Below the pieces are notes generated by a model. The model had not been told where the DNA came from. It did not search any database and was given only the letters and a program-made list of their open reading frames with translations. Source: JAUIIK01 sp963709995 (GTDB lineage Bacteria; Chloroflexota; Chloroflexia; Thermomicrobiales; CFX8). Taken from it: a stretch of 64,000 nucleotides of DNA. Made by a program: the position numbers and the translations under genes. The stretch is taken from positions 70,787 through 134,786 of the forward strand of contig CAVPYN010000013.1 in assembly GCA_963709995.1 (NCBI GenBank), read 5' to 3'. Shown here piece by piece: positions 56,333-64,000 of this stretch (positions within the stretch are counted from its first letter, which is position 1; each line of letters starts with the position of its first letter).

Positions 56333-56852
56333 CGGTCGCGACGCCTTCCAACTTGCCGAGATCAACCCGGCGAACATCTTCGGTCGCGATGTAGTGTCCC
56401 GGCGGAGCAACCGGCATCTGCAGTGGGTACCGGCGCGTCCCAGGGACAATGACATGCGCGTAGCCATGAGGCAGTGGAGCACCATGATACGCGGGTTTCA
56501 GATCGTGTTGGATCGCTTCGATCACGGCCGGACGCGAGTAGTAGCCAAAGACGGCCAGCGCCCAGAGTGCCTGAAAGCGGTCGGGCTCATCCCGCTCTAA
56601 CTCTTCCAGGGCTGCGGTCATGTTCATATCTTCGCTAATTCGTCCCAGGATCAATCTGAGCCCCGCGAGATCAACCCCAGGATAAGGAGGCGACGCGTCG
56701 CTGGCCGGCAGGTGTTTGAGGATGAAGTCGTCAATCATGTCCGTCTCCGATGGGGCCGGGAAATGACCATCGGGCGGGAGGAGTGTGTCGAGAATTAGCT
56801 CCAGGATCGTTCTTTCGGTTGATGTGAGGCTTTCTGAAACCGGGGAACTCAT
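56082..56852 (-). CDS. gluconate 2-dehydrogenase subunit 3-like protein
   Basis: ATG 56852 gives MSSPVSESLTSTERTILELI and LLPPDGHFPAPSETDMIDDF, FGYYSRPAVIEAIQHDLKPA, APPGHYIATEDVRRVDLGKL, the pattern of the small partner of membrane GMC dehydrogenases. The homologous part ends near 56332, exactly where the GMC ATG lies; beyond this the frame stays open to 56082 but reads shadow sequence, so a base may be missing before a natural stop. No twin-arginine signal, usual for this subunit, is evident, and no cytochrome c subunit follows. Confidence 0.72.
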   Translation of the reverse strand: MSSPVSESLTSTERTILELILDTLLPPDGHFPAPSETDMIDDFILKHLPASDASPPYPGVDLAGLRLILGRISEDMNMTAALEELERDEPDRFQALWALAVFGYYSRPAVIEAIQHDLKPAYHGAPLPHGYAHVIVPGTRRYPLQMPVAPPGHYIATEDVRRVDLGKLEGVATDEQRATSRRADRWRRHGRSSNRQAIERQRRANCHARSGQLGAAGRTPALQQRIRVCPAPALGPQPEPPQARRRLPCQPATASM

Positions 56853-56885
56853 CGCGGCTCCGTTTCGTCGTGTTGGCAAGAACAT

Positions 56886-57293
56886 ACGCGGCAGTATAGA
56901 TCTGAAGGAAGCTGCTCGGATGTTCGCGTCGGGGTTTTCTTACGAATTGCCGGTCAAGAGGATTTGCTTGTGCTGTAAGGGATGAGCCCGTCTCGGCACT
57001 GCGCCATTGCCATTTCACCGAAGCATCACCTCCGATTGATGGTAGATTCGCAGCCATCGGATTGCCCGATTGTCGGATGCGTGATTACAATGACGGCTAC
57101 TAGCAGTGACGAGCCTTTCAGTCTCGGGCCAGCCTCATTTGCTGAGGAGATGGCCGGGGGGTGCCCGACTGAATGTGCCTGAGGGAATAAGGAGGCAAGC
57201 GCAACCGGATTTGTCCATTCGAACGGGTCGGGGTGTCGAAGATCGAGCGGTAGGCATTTCGACCTTTAGATTTCGTTGAAGAAGGGGTGAACC
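56886..57293. other. 408-bp divergent intergenic region
   Basis: I see no supported gene here; the short frames lack family motifs. It separates the minus-strand dehydrogenase pair from the plus-strand membrane-protein group and should carry both promoters. No inverted repeat or riboswitch-like element stands out. Confidence 0.45.
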
Positions 57294-57650
57294 GTGGACG
57301 ATTTTGGTGGAACGTTCGGATTTCTCGTCTATATGGCGCTAGTCGTGCTGATGATCATTGGTCAGTGGAAGGTGAATGAAAAGGGTGATCAACCTGGGTG
57401 GTGGGCGATCATCCCGATCCTGAACATCTATGCGTTGCTGAAGATCATTGGCCGCCCCGGGTGGTGGCTGATTCTGTTCTTTATCCCGTTTGTGAATTTC
57501 ATTGTCTGGATCCTCATGATGCTCGATCTCGCGAAAGCATTTGGACGGAGCGCGCTATTTGGCGTCGGTCTCATGTTCCTGACCGGGATATTCATGATCA
57601 TCCTTGGCTTCGGCGATGATGAATACCAGGGGGCGCCAAACCTGGGGTAG
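57294..57650 (+). CDS. DUF5684 small membrane protein
   Basis: The 118-residue product starts at GTG 57294 after a GAAGGGG site. Four hydrophobic segments alternate with short loops; QPGWWAIIPILNIYALLKII and GRPGWWLILFFIPFVNFIVW are the conserved tryptophan-rich repeats of DUF5684. No cytosolic domain is present. The role is unknown. It opens a plus-strand group with the AIM24-like and Pmp3-like genes, although gaps of 140-270 bp make a single operon uncertain. Confidence 0.83.
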   Translation: MDDFGGTFGFLVYMALVVLMIIGQWKVNEKGDQPGWWAIIPILNIYALLKIIGRPGWWLILFFIPFVNFIVWILMMLDLAKAFGRSALFGVGLMFLTGIFMIILGFGDDEYQGAPNLG

Positions 57651-57918
57651 ATTCCAATCGACATAGCTACGATTGTCGTCGAATCAGACCGCAGCCAATG
57701 CGCTGCTGGTGAGAAGCGAGACGTGACTGCGGCCTGATTCGCTATCGTCATGGGTGTCTAGCTTGTAAGAACTCAGGATGAAGAATTCACCCCAGCATCG
57801 GGAGCGGGGAGTAACCGCGCGGTATGAGCTGGGATCTTGATCGCGCGTGGACACGCAATCGAGGACGTAGGCGTCATGCTTCCAGTATTGGCTGGAATGA
57901 ACAGCAAAGGTTGGTAGG

Positions 57919-58596
57919 GTGCAGTATCGGATAGAGTACGGGCCGGCGTTCGCGATCACGATCATCGATCTCGATCCTGGCGAGAAAATACGCGCCGAAG
58001 CAGGCGCACTGGTGAGCATGAGCTCGGACATGAAAATCGATACCGGCGTATCCGGGGGGCTCTTTGGCGGTTTGCGCCGGATGATCGGCCAGGAATCGTT
58101 CTTCATGAACACCTATACGGCTGGCGACCAGGGTGGCGAGATCGCCCTTGCGCCAGCGCTTGCCGGTGACATGGAGGTCCTTGAGATGGCCGGCAACGAA
58201 CTGATTGTCCAATCTGGTAGCTATGTCGCCAGCACCGAGGGAATCGAAGTCGACACCAAGTGGGGTGGGGCGAAGACCTTCTTCGGTGGCGAGGGGCTGT
58301 TCATGCTGCGGGTGAGCGGCCAGGGCGGCCTGCTGATATCGAGCTACGGCGCGATTCGAAAGATCCCGCTCGACGACAGCCGCAAGATGGTCGTCGACAC
58401 TGGCCACATCGTCGCCTTCACCGAAGGGCTGAAATTTAATGTGCGCAAAGTCGGTGGGATGAAGTCGACGTTCTTTTCGGGAGAGGGACTTGTCGCTGCC
58501 TTTGAAGGGCAGGGCGATCTGTACCTGCAGACGCGTAGTCCGGACGCTTTCCTGTCCTGGCTTATTCCAAATTTGCCGTCGAACCGCTCCAACTAG
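57919..58596 (+). CDS. TIGR00266/AIM24-family protein
   Basis: The 225-residue protein starts at GTG 57919 (GGTAGG upstream). It shows the TIGR00266 sequence: MQYRIEYGPAFAITIIDLDP, EKIRAEAGALVSMSSDMKID, SFFMNTYTAGDQGGEIALAP and GEGLFMLRVSGQGGLLISSY. The fold is a double-stranded beta-helix, probably a trimer, related to mitochondrial AIM24. Function in bacteria is unknown. Confidence 0.9.
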   Translation: MQYRIEYGPAFAITIIDLDPGEKIRAEAGALVSMSSDMKIDTGVSGGLFGGLRRMIGQESFFMNTYTAGDQGGEIALAPALAGDMEVLEMAGNELIVQSGSYVASTEGIEVDTKWGGAKTFFGGEGLFMLRVSGQGGLLISSYGAIRKIPLDDSRKMVVDTGHIVAFTEGLKFNVRKVGGMKSTFFSGEGLVAAFEGQGDLYLQTRSPDAFLSWLIPNLPSNRSN

Positions 58597-58739
58597 GGGC
58601 GATGAAGTGCCTGTCGCTGAAATCACCAGTGTGAAGATGGCAGGAGACGTGTAAACTTGCGCATGAGTCAGGCCCATTGGTCTGGCGGAGGAAACAGCCC
58701 GGCGCTGTGCTGTGGGCTGTGACGATTCGGAGGGGTGTA

Positions 58740-58925
58740 GTGAAGATAGTCTGGTTCTTGCTCGCGATCTTTCTGCCGTTCATAACGGTCTTGATCAAGA
58801 CGCATAATTTGGGCAAAACGTTGATCGCGTTGTTGCTGACGTTACTCGGCTGGATTCCAGGGGCGATCTACGCGGTTTATATCGTCGCGAAGTCGTACGA
58901 GGAAGATCCGCTGTCCGTCGAGTAG
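58740..58925 (+). CDS. YqaE/Pmp3-like small membrane protein
   Basis: From GTG 58740 (GGAGGGG five bases before) the product has 61 residues with two hydrophobic helices: VWFLLAIFLPFITVLIKTHN and LLLTLLGWIPGAIYAVYIVA. The LPF and GWxPGxIYAxYxV elements are those of the YqaE/Pmp3 (UPF0057) family, linked to membrane potential and salt stress. The longer frame from 58677 adds an unconserved leader. Confidence 0.83.
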   Translation: MKIVWFLLAIFLPFITVLIKTHNLGKTLIALLLTLLGWIPGAIYAVYIVAKSYEEDPLSVE

Positions 58926-59224
58926 ATTGCGGTCGGGAGTTTCTCCGCTGGCGTTGGCGTTTGGAGAGGTATGCTGAAGCTACGCTCTAAACTCTGGCCC
59001 TCCTAGCCGTATGTTTATTAATGAGACGGCTTGGTGGCGGCAGCGGGACGATTGCATGCGGTTTCACATCGCTTGAGTCGTTCTCCAGACGAAATCACGA
59101 ACAGTAGCCAACTCGTAGGATCGTCTCGTAAGAGTCCTTCATGAACGAGGCGCCGGTTTCGGTACCACGACAGCTGAGCTAGGACTGCGCGCAGTGATTA
59201 GATCGGTGCGCGCAGTCGCTTGTT
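58926..59224. other. 299-bp convergent interval with terminator-like hairpin
   Basis: No gene is supported here. The only clear structure is the 11-bp perfect stem at 59183-59217, listed separately, next to the stop of the APC permease. Confidence 0.45.
59183..59217 (-). terminator. 11-bp perfect hairpin at the end of the APC gene
   Basis: GACTGCGCGCA (59183-59193) and TGCGCGCAGTC (59207-59217) pair perfectly across a 13-base loop. It is eight bases after the APC stop on the minus strand and about 260 bases after the Pmp3-like stop on the plus strand. Only GCTTGTTTC follows on the plus side, so the U tract is weak; probably a bidirectional terminator. Confidence 0.5.
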
Positions 59225-61324
59225 TCATTCAAGCGATCGTCCCGGAAGATGAAACGCCACGGTTGTCACGACGACATTGCTATGAAACATGAGTGCTGTC
59301 CTCATGCGCAGGGCAGTCTGATTGTGCAGGAGGTGTTCCCACCAGTGTTGGGGCACGAATTCCGGGATAACGACGGTAATCGTCGCCTCCGGATGGGTTT
59401 CCTGAACCGCGTCCAGGTATGCGACGAACGGCCCCAACAAGGCGCGGTACGGCGACAGTATCACGACGAACTGGCATGGAAATTGCAGCCTTCGCCACTC
59501 CTTCCGAATTTCCTCTTCCGCTTCTGGATCGTCAATGATGTGAACGACGGTGACATTGCGCGCTGGGACGATGGCTAGCGCATAGGTGATTGCATGTTGT
59601 GCCGAGAGCCGCAGGTTGCCGACTGGCACGATTGCCCGGACTTCAGTCTTTCGCGAGCCAGCTGCGATTTCTGATGCGTCACGCTCGGACTCGCGGACCG
59701 TGCGGTAATGCCGGTGAATACCCCACATGATCCATACCAGGATCGGAATCAGAATCAGGATGATCCAGGCTCCAAGCATGAACTTGGATACTCCCACAAC
59801 GATCGCGACGATGCCGGTTACCGTTGCCCCGAGCGCGTTCGTCGCGAGCCGTAATCTCCAACGGCTGGTTGTTTCACGCGTGCGCCACCATCGCCTCACC
59901 AGTCCGGCCTGGCTCAGGGTGAATGCGATAAATACTCCGACGGTATAGAGCGGTATCAGTCCGGTCACGCTGCCCTGGAAGACCCAGACAAGCAGTGACG
60001 CGATCGTCGCCAGCAGGAGGATTCCTCCAGTGAAGGCCAGCCGGTCTCCCCGGTAGGAGAATTGCCGTGGCAGGTACCGATCCTTCGCCAGGATCGACGA
60101 CAGCATTGGAAAACCATTGAACGCCGTATTTCCCGCCAGAACGAGCAAGAGCGCAGTCGAGAACTGGATGATATAGAAGAAGATTCCATCGCCGACCACT
60201 ACCCTGGTGATCTGGCTGTTGACTGTTTCGACTTCATCCGGATCCGGGATGATGCCGATCTGATCGGCCAGGAAGCTGAACCCGAGAAAGATCGTCGTAA
60301 AGAGAAGCCCCATCATGACCAGCGTTACGCGAGCATTGCGGACCTCGGGTCGTTGAAAGGACGGCACACCGTTTGAGACTGCTTCCGTTCCGGTGAGAGC
60401 AACGGAGCCAGACGCGAAAGCCCGGAGGATGAGCAGCACCGTCAATGCCTGCACGCCGGCATCAGCCTCGAAATCCGCGGGAGGAACGTAATCGGGCATC
60501 GCGCCGGTGAGAACGCGAAACATGCCGAATCCCAGCAAAGCTAGCACTGAGACAATGTAGAGGTACGCTGGAACCGCGAATACTCCACCGGATTCCCGAA
60601 TTCCGCGCAGGTTGACAAGCGTCATGCCGAAGATGACGAGAAGCGCAACGGCCACTCGATGATCGTGGATAGATGGAATGGCGGAACTCAGGGCGGCGAC
60701 GCCCGCGGAAACGGAAACGGCTACCGTCAGGATGTAGTCGGTCAAGAGAGCCGCCGCGGCGACCAGTCCAGCGATGGCACCAAGGTTTTCATGCGCAACG
60801 ACGTAGCTGCCCCCGCCGCCGGGATGCGCCTCCACGACCTGAAGATAGCTCACGATGACGATGCCCAGAACAAGAATGACGGCAAAGGTGATCGGCAATG
60901 TAAGCGCGAGAGCTGATACGCCGGCAACGACCAGCACGCGCATTAGCTCTTCGGTTGCATACGCCGAGGACGAGATGTTGTCAGAGGCAAATATGGCCAA
61001 ACCACGGCCAACGCCTACGCGATTTTCCATCTCTTCGGAACTTGAGATCGGGGCGCCCAGGATTCGGCGCCGGGTCGCTGCGATGATCTGGCCGCCTCGT
61101 GTCGTCGGCTCGACGGCGCCCTTTCTTGGGGTAATGATCCCGGGCCGGACACGCTCAAAGGAGGGGTGGTGACTGATGCGGATATAGTGGTCGCCCGGAT
61201 GACTGCCGCGGATATGTGTGCGCCAGGATGGCAGCGCCTCTCCGGCCTGCCCATCCGGCTCATGGGTTAGGTCAGCACGATCAAGAGGGGATTCAGAATC
61301 GGATGCCGGTTTCCGGCTGCTCAT
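59225..61324 (-). CDS. APC-superfamily permease with C-terminal soluble domain
   Basis: The intact 699-residue protein has an N-terminal cytosolic stretch of about 110 residues, then VGRGLAIFASDNISSSAYAT (APC helix 1 with its unwound Ser-rich motif) and about 12 membrane helices, including GGGSYVVAHENLGAIAGLVA and GSVALTGTEAVSNGVPSFQR. From about residue 555 a soluble domain (VRAIVPVGNLRLSAQHAITY, VTVVHIIDDPEAEEEIRKEW) resembles a universal-stress fold. It probably takes up an amino acid, polyamine or cation. The plus-strand frames here are shadows. Confidence 0.88.
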   Translation of the reverse strand: MSSRKPASDSESPLDRADLTHEPDGQAGEALPSWRTHIRGSHPGDHYIRISHHPSFERVRPGIITPRKGAVEPTTRGGQIIAATRRRILGAPISSSEEMENRVGVGRGLAIFASDNISSSAYATEELMRVLVVAGVSALALTLPITFAVILVLGIVIVSYLQVVEAHPGGGGSYVVAHENLGAIAGLVAAAALLTDYILTVAVSVSAGVAALSSAIPSIHDHRVAVALLVIFGMTLVNLRGIRESGGVFAVPAYLYIVSVLALLGFGMFRVLTGAMPDYVPPADFEADAGVQALTVLLILRAFASGSVALTGTEAVSNGVPSFQRPEVRNARVTLVMMGLLFTTIFLGFSFLADQIGIIPDPDEVETVNSQITRVVVGDGIFFYIIQFSTALLLVLAGNTAFNGFPMLSSILAKDRYLPRQFSYRGDRLAFTGGILLLATIASLLVWVFQGSVTGLIPLYTVGVFIAFTLSQAGLVRRWWRTRETTSRWRLRLATNALGATVTGIVAIVVGVSKFMLGAWIILILIPILVWIMWGIHRHYRTVRESERDASEIAAGSRKTEVRAIVPVGNLRLSAQHAITYALAIVPARNVTVVHIIDDPEAEEEIRKEWRRLQFPCQFVVILSPYRALLGPFVAYLDAVQETHPEATITVVIPEFVPQHWWEHLLHNQTALRMRTALMFHSNVVVTTVAFHLPGRSLE

Positions 61325-61405
61325 CCAGGTAGCCAGTCATATGACGATGCCGCCAGCAATCTGGCGGACCGGCAAGTATGCGCCTGCAGCGTCCCAAGTG
61401 CAACA

Positions 61406-63607
61406 TCAATCTCGTCGCTGGTTGAGCGCGGACCAGACTCGCTCCGCAGTCATCGGAAGCTGCCGGATTCGAACTCCCGTGGCGTCGTGGATAGCGTTCG
61501 CGATGGCCGCCGCGCCGGGTATCACTGGCGGCTCGCCGATCCCCTTCGCGCCATAAGGGCCGTGCTCTGACGGATACTCGTGAACCTCTATGGCAATGGA
61601 AGGGATCTGCGTGGCTTTTGGCAGCACATAGTCCATGTACGATGCCGTTTGCGGCTGGCCATTTTCGTCATAGAGCAATGCTTCATACAGCCCCCAACCG
61701 ATGCCCTGGGCGACGCCGCCAGCGATCTGGCCGTCAACCTCAGCCGGGTTGATCGCCTTGCCAGCGTCATGCAACGCCGCATAGCCGGTGATGTTGACCT
61801 CACCGGTTTCGCCATCGACCCGCACGCGAACGATATGGACGGCAACTCCGGCGGCGCGCACGATGTTGGCCGCATTCCCTCGCCCGAGAACCGGGCCGTG
61901 GCGGGCATTCATGCCGGTTGTGAGCTTGAAAATCTCTTCAAGGCTAAGCGTCCGGTCCGGCGAGCCGATGACGCGCACGACGCCGTCGACAATTTCCAGG
62001 TCATCCGGGGCGACCTCAAACTCCGCCGCGGCAACGGCCAGCGCCTGCTGCTTTGCGTGCAGGGTGGCGAGGATGACCGCATTGCCCACGGTGTAGAGGA
62101 TCTTGCTTCCCCCACTGCCGCCGGAGTGGGGAGCCATGTTGGATGGCGCGGTCGTCACATGCGCCTTGCCAGGTTGCAGGCCGAATGTCTCGGCGGCGAT
62201 CTGGCCAAGAGCGCTATTCGTGCCGGTGATGTCGATCGAACCGACACTGATCTGGAGCGTTCCGTCGCCAACTAGCCTGGTCGTGGCCGATGCTGGCTCA
62301 GTGGACCCCCGCATCATCCCAATTGCCAGGCCGATCCCTTCCCCGTTGGACTTCGACGTGGTCACCAGCGGGTGATCCCGTGCTGCCTCCAGCAGCTTGA
62401 TTGTCTCGTGCTCCGGCCAGGGAGAATCGTCGGCCATCGGTTGGCCAGTGCGAGCGACATTTTTGATACGCAAGGCGAGCGGAGACATGTTGAGTTTCTC
62501 GGCGAGGTCATCCACGAGTTGCTCGATGACGAACGCCATTGCTGGCACGCCTGGCGCCCGGTAGGCGGCGGCGCCAGGCCGGTTGGTGTAGATCTCGGTC
62601 GAGGTGATCGCCAGGTTCTCCACGGGGTACCAACTACCGAGCAAGAGCGCTGCCAACTGATACGGGGAGTGCGAGAAGAAGCCGGTGTCGTGTTTGATGT
62701 CTGCTTTGATAACTGTCATCGTTCCGTCCGCCGCCGCGCCGATCGTTATGTCGTACGTGGCCCGGGGAGCGTTGATCGTCGCAATGAAGTCGTCGCTGCG
62801 ATCGAGCACCAGTTTCACCGGGCACCCGCTCTGGATCGCAATCTGCGCAACAAGCGCCTCGAAGAGCACAAACTTCGCGCCGAAACCGCCCCCAACGGTC
62901 ATCGGCTGGACAACGACATCCGATTCGTTCAACCGCAGCGCCTGGGCGACGAACTGTCGAACGGCGAATTGTCCCTGGGTCGGTGTATAGATAGTCAGCG
63001 CGCCGAAGGGATCCGCCTCGGCGACGATGGCTCGGGGTTCCATGTAGCTCTGGTAAACGCTGTCGGACGTGAATTTGCCAGATGCCGTTGCCGCGGCAGC
63101 TGCGAGCGCTGAATCGACATTGCCCCGGTTGAAGCTGATTTTGCCAGCGGCGTTATTGCCGGAAGATGCGCGTAGCTTTGGGGCGGTGTCCAGCAGCGCG
63201 GGATCCAGTTCAACGACTGGTTCCAACGGTTCGTAGCTCACGAATACGGCATCAGCCGCTTCGCGGGCTGCTTCCGGAGATTCGGCCAGAACAACCGCGA
63301 CTTGCTGGCCAACATACGTCACCCGGCGATGGGCCAGCAGAAAGGACTCGCGCACGAGCTGGTCGTCGTTGCGCGTGAATTCGGGGAGATCGCTGGCGGT
63401 CATGACCGCACGCACGCCAGGAAGCCCGAGCGCTTCCGAAGAGTCAATGGCGGTGATTCTGGCGTGCGCCTGCGTGCTAAGCACCAGCCGGGCGTGGAGC
63501 ATACCCGGGAGTGTGATATCCGCCGTGTAGCGCTCGCGGCCGGTAAGGCGAGGGCCGGCGTCCATCCGGCGCTGTCGCTTACCGATCACCTTGTAGTCAC
63601 TGCTCAT
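61406..63607 (-). CDS. xanthine-dehydrogenase-family molybdopterin-binding subunit
   Basis: The intact 733-residue protein has the usual order: an N-terminal a/b hammerhead domain (RLTGRERYTADITLPGMLHA), the Moco-binding GGGFGAKFVLFEALVAQIAI, AAAYRAPGVPAMAFVIEQLV (the loop that would be AYRCSFR in CO dehydrogenase, so this is not CoxL), and the catalytic glutamate motif in GAKGIGEPPVIPGAAAIANA. It hydroxylates an aromatic heterocycle or aldehyde together with FAD and 2Fe-2S subunits, neither of which lies in the window. It starts just downstream of the partial gene at the right edge. Confidence 0.9.
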   Translation of the reverse strand: MSSDYKVIGKRQRRMDAGPRLTGRERYTADITLPGMLHARLVLSTQAHARITAIDSSEALGLPGVRAVMTASDLPEFTRNDDQLVRESFLLAHRRVTYVGQQVAVVLAESPEAAREAADAVFVSYEPLEPVVELDPALLDTAPKLRASSGNNAAGKISFNRGNVDSALAAAAATASGKFTSDSVYQSYMEPRAIVAEADPFGALTIYTPTQGQFAVRQFVAQALRLNESDVVVQPMTVGGGFGAKFVLFEALVAQIAIQSGCPVKLVLDRSDDFIATINAPRATYDITIGAAADGTMTVIKADIKHDTGFFSHSPYQLAALLLGSWYPVENLAITSTEIYTNRPGAAAYRAPGVPAMAFVIEQLVDDLAEKLNMSPLALRIKNVARTGQPMADDSPWPEHETIKLLEAARDHPLVTTSKSNGEGIGLAIGMMRGSTEPASATTRLVGDGTLQISVGSIDITGTNSALGQIAAETFGLQPGKAHVTTAPSNMAPHSGGSGGSKILYTVGNAVILATLHAKQQALAVAAAEFEVAPDDLEIVDGVVRVIGSPDRTLSLEEIFKLTTGMNARHGPVLGRGNAANIVRAAGVAVHIVRVRVDGETGEVNITGYAALHDAGKAINPAEVDGQIAGGVAQGIGWGLYEALLYDENGQPQTASYMDYVLPKATQIPSIAIEVHEYPSEHGPYGAKGIGEPPVIPGAAAIANAIHDATGVRIRQLPMTAERVWSALNQRRD

Positions 63608-63867
63608 CTTGTTTCTCCCTGCGGGCTGACTTGACTTCTTCCAGTCTGTATAGAGCGAAGTGGGTAGCTCGTCAACGCATCTGGACGGGCGCCCGGGGAT
63701 CGATCGCCTCGCGGATCGTGGGGATCAGTTCAGAAATGCGTGCTGGTGGTGTCGAGAAGAGAGAGATACGTTGCCGAACGCCTGCAGCGGGATTGCTCCC
63801 GGGCTCTCGGGGCACAATCGGAGTTGACGCCTTCGTTGGATACAGAAACCGGCGTAGCTCCAGCGTC
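63608..63867. other. intergenic region, no gene found
   Basis: A 94-codon minus-strand frame starting at 63956 reads through this stretch, but it begins inside the partial gene in another frame and shows no family motif, so I do not accept it as a gene. Nothing else stands out. Confidence 0.4.
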
Positions 63868-64000
63868 TCAGGTGAGAGCAGCCACCGGCGATTCGACAAT
63901 GCCTCGCTCCGTGAAGTGGGCCATGTCTCCATCGGGGCCAACGAGGAGCAACACATCGTCTTCTTCGATGACTTCGCGATAGTTAGGAACGGTGATGATC
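63868..64000 (-). CDS. C-terminal end of an unrecognised protein (5' part outside window)
   Basis: Reading inward from base 64000, 43 codons give IITVPNYREVIEEDDVLLLV then GPDGDMAHFTERGIVESPVA and end at TGA 63868-63870. The frame is open at the edge. The VPNYREVIEEDDVLLLVGPD wording looks like the end of a folded cytosolic protein, but I cannot name the family. It lies upstream of the molybdopterin subunit on the same strand with a 260-bp gap. Confidence 0.55.
   Translation of the reverse strand, partial: IITVPNYREVIEEDDVLLLVGPDGDMAHFTERGIVESPVAALT

Noticed and set aside
61406..63607. CO dehydrogenase large subunit (coxL)
   Set aside because: The active-site loop reads AYRAPG, not the AYRCSFR of form I CoxL, so a generic xanthine-dehydrogenase-family subunit is the safer call.
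63672..63956. 94-codon minus-strand frame at the right edge
   Set aside because: It starts inside the partial gene in a different frame and has no motif.
1..64000. CRISPR array, tRNA or rRNA genes, intact insertion sequence
   Set aside because: I looked for regularly spaced direct repeats, cloverleaf-like patterns and transposase motifs (DDE, serine or tyrosine recombinase) and found none.

Overview
The window is about 60% GC with compact bacterial gene order and no rRNA or tRNA gene that I could find. Family content (several F420-type luciferase-like monooxygenases, DinB-superfamily genes, an MlrC-type M81 protein, a GH15 trehalase/glucoamylase, GMC and XDH-type oxidoreductases, RNase J, a T-box in front of ileS) fits Chloroflexota, most likely a Thermomicrobia/Sphaerobacter-like lineage. 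This placement is inferred from gene content only. Many genes are intact, but about a dozen are broken by single-base frameshifts that cluster locally (ileS, two transport genes, a NuoF-like gene, trkH, a GMC gene, an amidohydrolase and others). Because ileS and RNase J are normally essential and single-copy, consensus sequencing errors explain much of this better than real decay.

Layout. 1-2.0 kb: an envelope-sensing pair (DUF2089 regulator plus DUF4097 beta-solenoid protein) behind a near-consensus promoter, divergent from a YegP-like gene. 2.1-11.3 kb: housekeeping and accessory metabolism (kinase-like remnant, XRE regulator, LLM enzyme, Mrp/ApbC, lipoprotein, SRPBCC protein, M20 peptidase, GH15, MFS, exported protein). 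11.3-14.9 kb: a gene graveyard holding an amidohydrolase tail, a BBE-domain tail, a DinB fragment beside three intact tandem DinB-superfamily genes, a 23-bp perfect hairpin, and a stretch close to the Tn5/Nextera mosaic end. 14.9-18.3 kb: aminotransferase, M81 and DinB. 18.4-22.2 kb: ileS with its T-box leader.

22.3-28.5 kb holds the most unusual locus. A Tat-exported, extremely cysteine-rich protein with Stig1-like repeats lies divergently next to a MauE-like membrane protein and a membrane-anchored protein with three thioredoxin-fold domains, each with a CxxC. By analogy with MauE/MauD, which mature the disulfide-rich methylamine dehydrogenase small subunit, I propose a dedicated oxidative-folding module for the cysteine-rich protein.

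28.6-34.4 kb: a four-gene sugar cassette (glycosyltransferase, DegT aminotransferase, SDR, methyltransferase) with translationally coupled starts, bracketed by two 337-bp gapless direct repeats that are the 5' end and leader of an LLM gene (truncated copy left, complete copy right). 34.4-45.1 kb: surface and solenoid proteins, an MBL hydrolase, a collagen-like exported protein, RNase J, HAD, NUDIX, M20, amidohydrolase and LLM genes. 45.2-50.3 kb: an orphan NuoF-like gene, trkH and another amidohydrolase. 50.4-64 kb: a large LuxR/LAL regulator, an NAD-dependent dehydrogenase, a GMC/gluconate-dehydrogenase pair, a small-membrane-protein/AIM24 group, an APC permease, an XDH-type molybdopterin subunit and a partial unknown gene.
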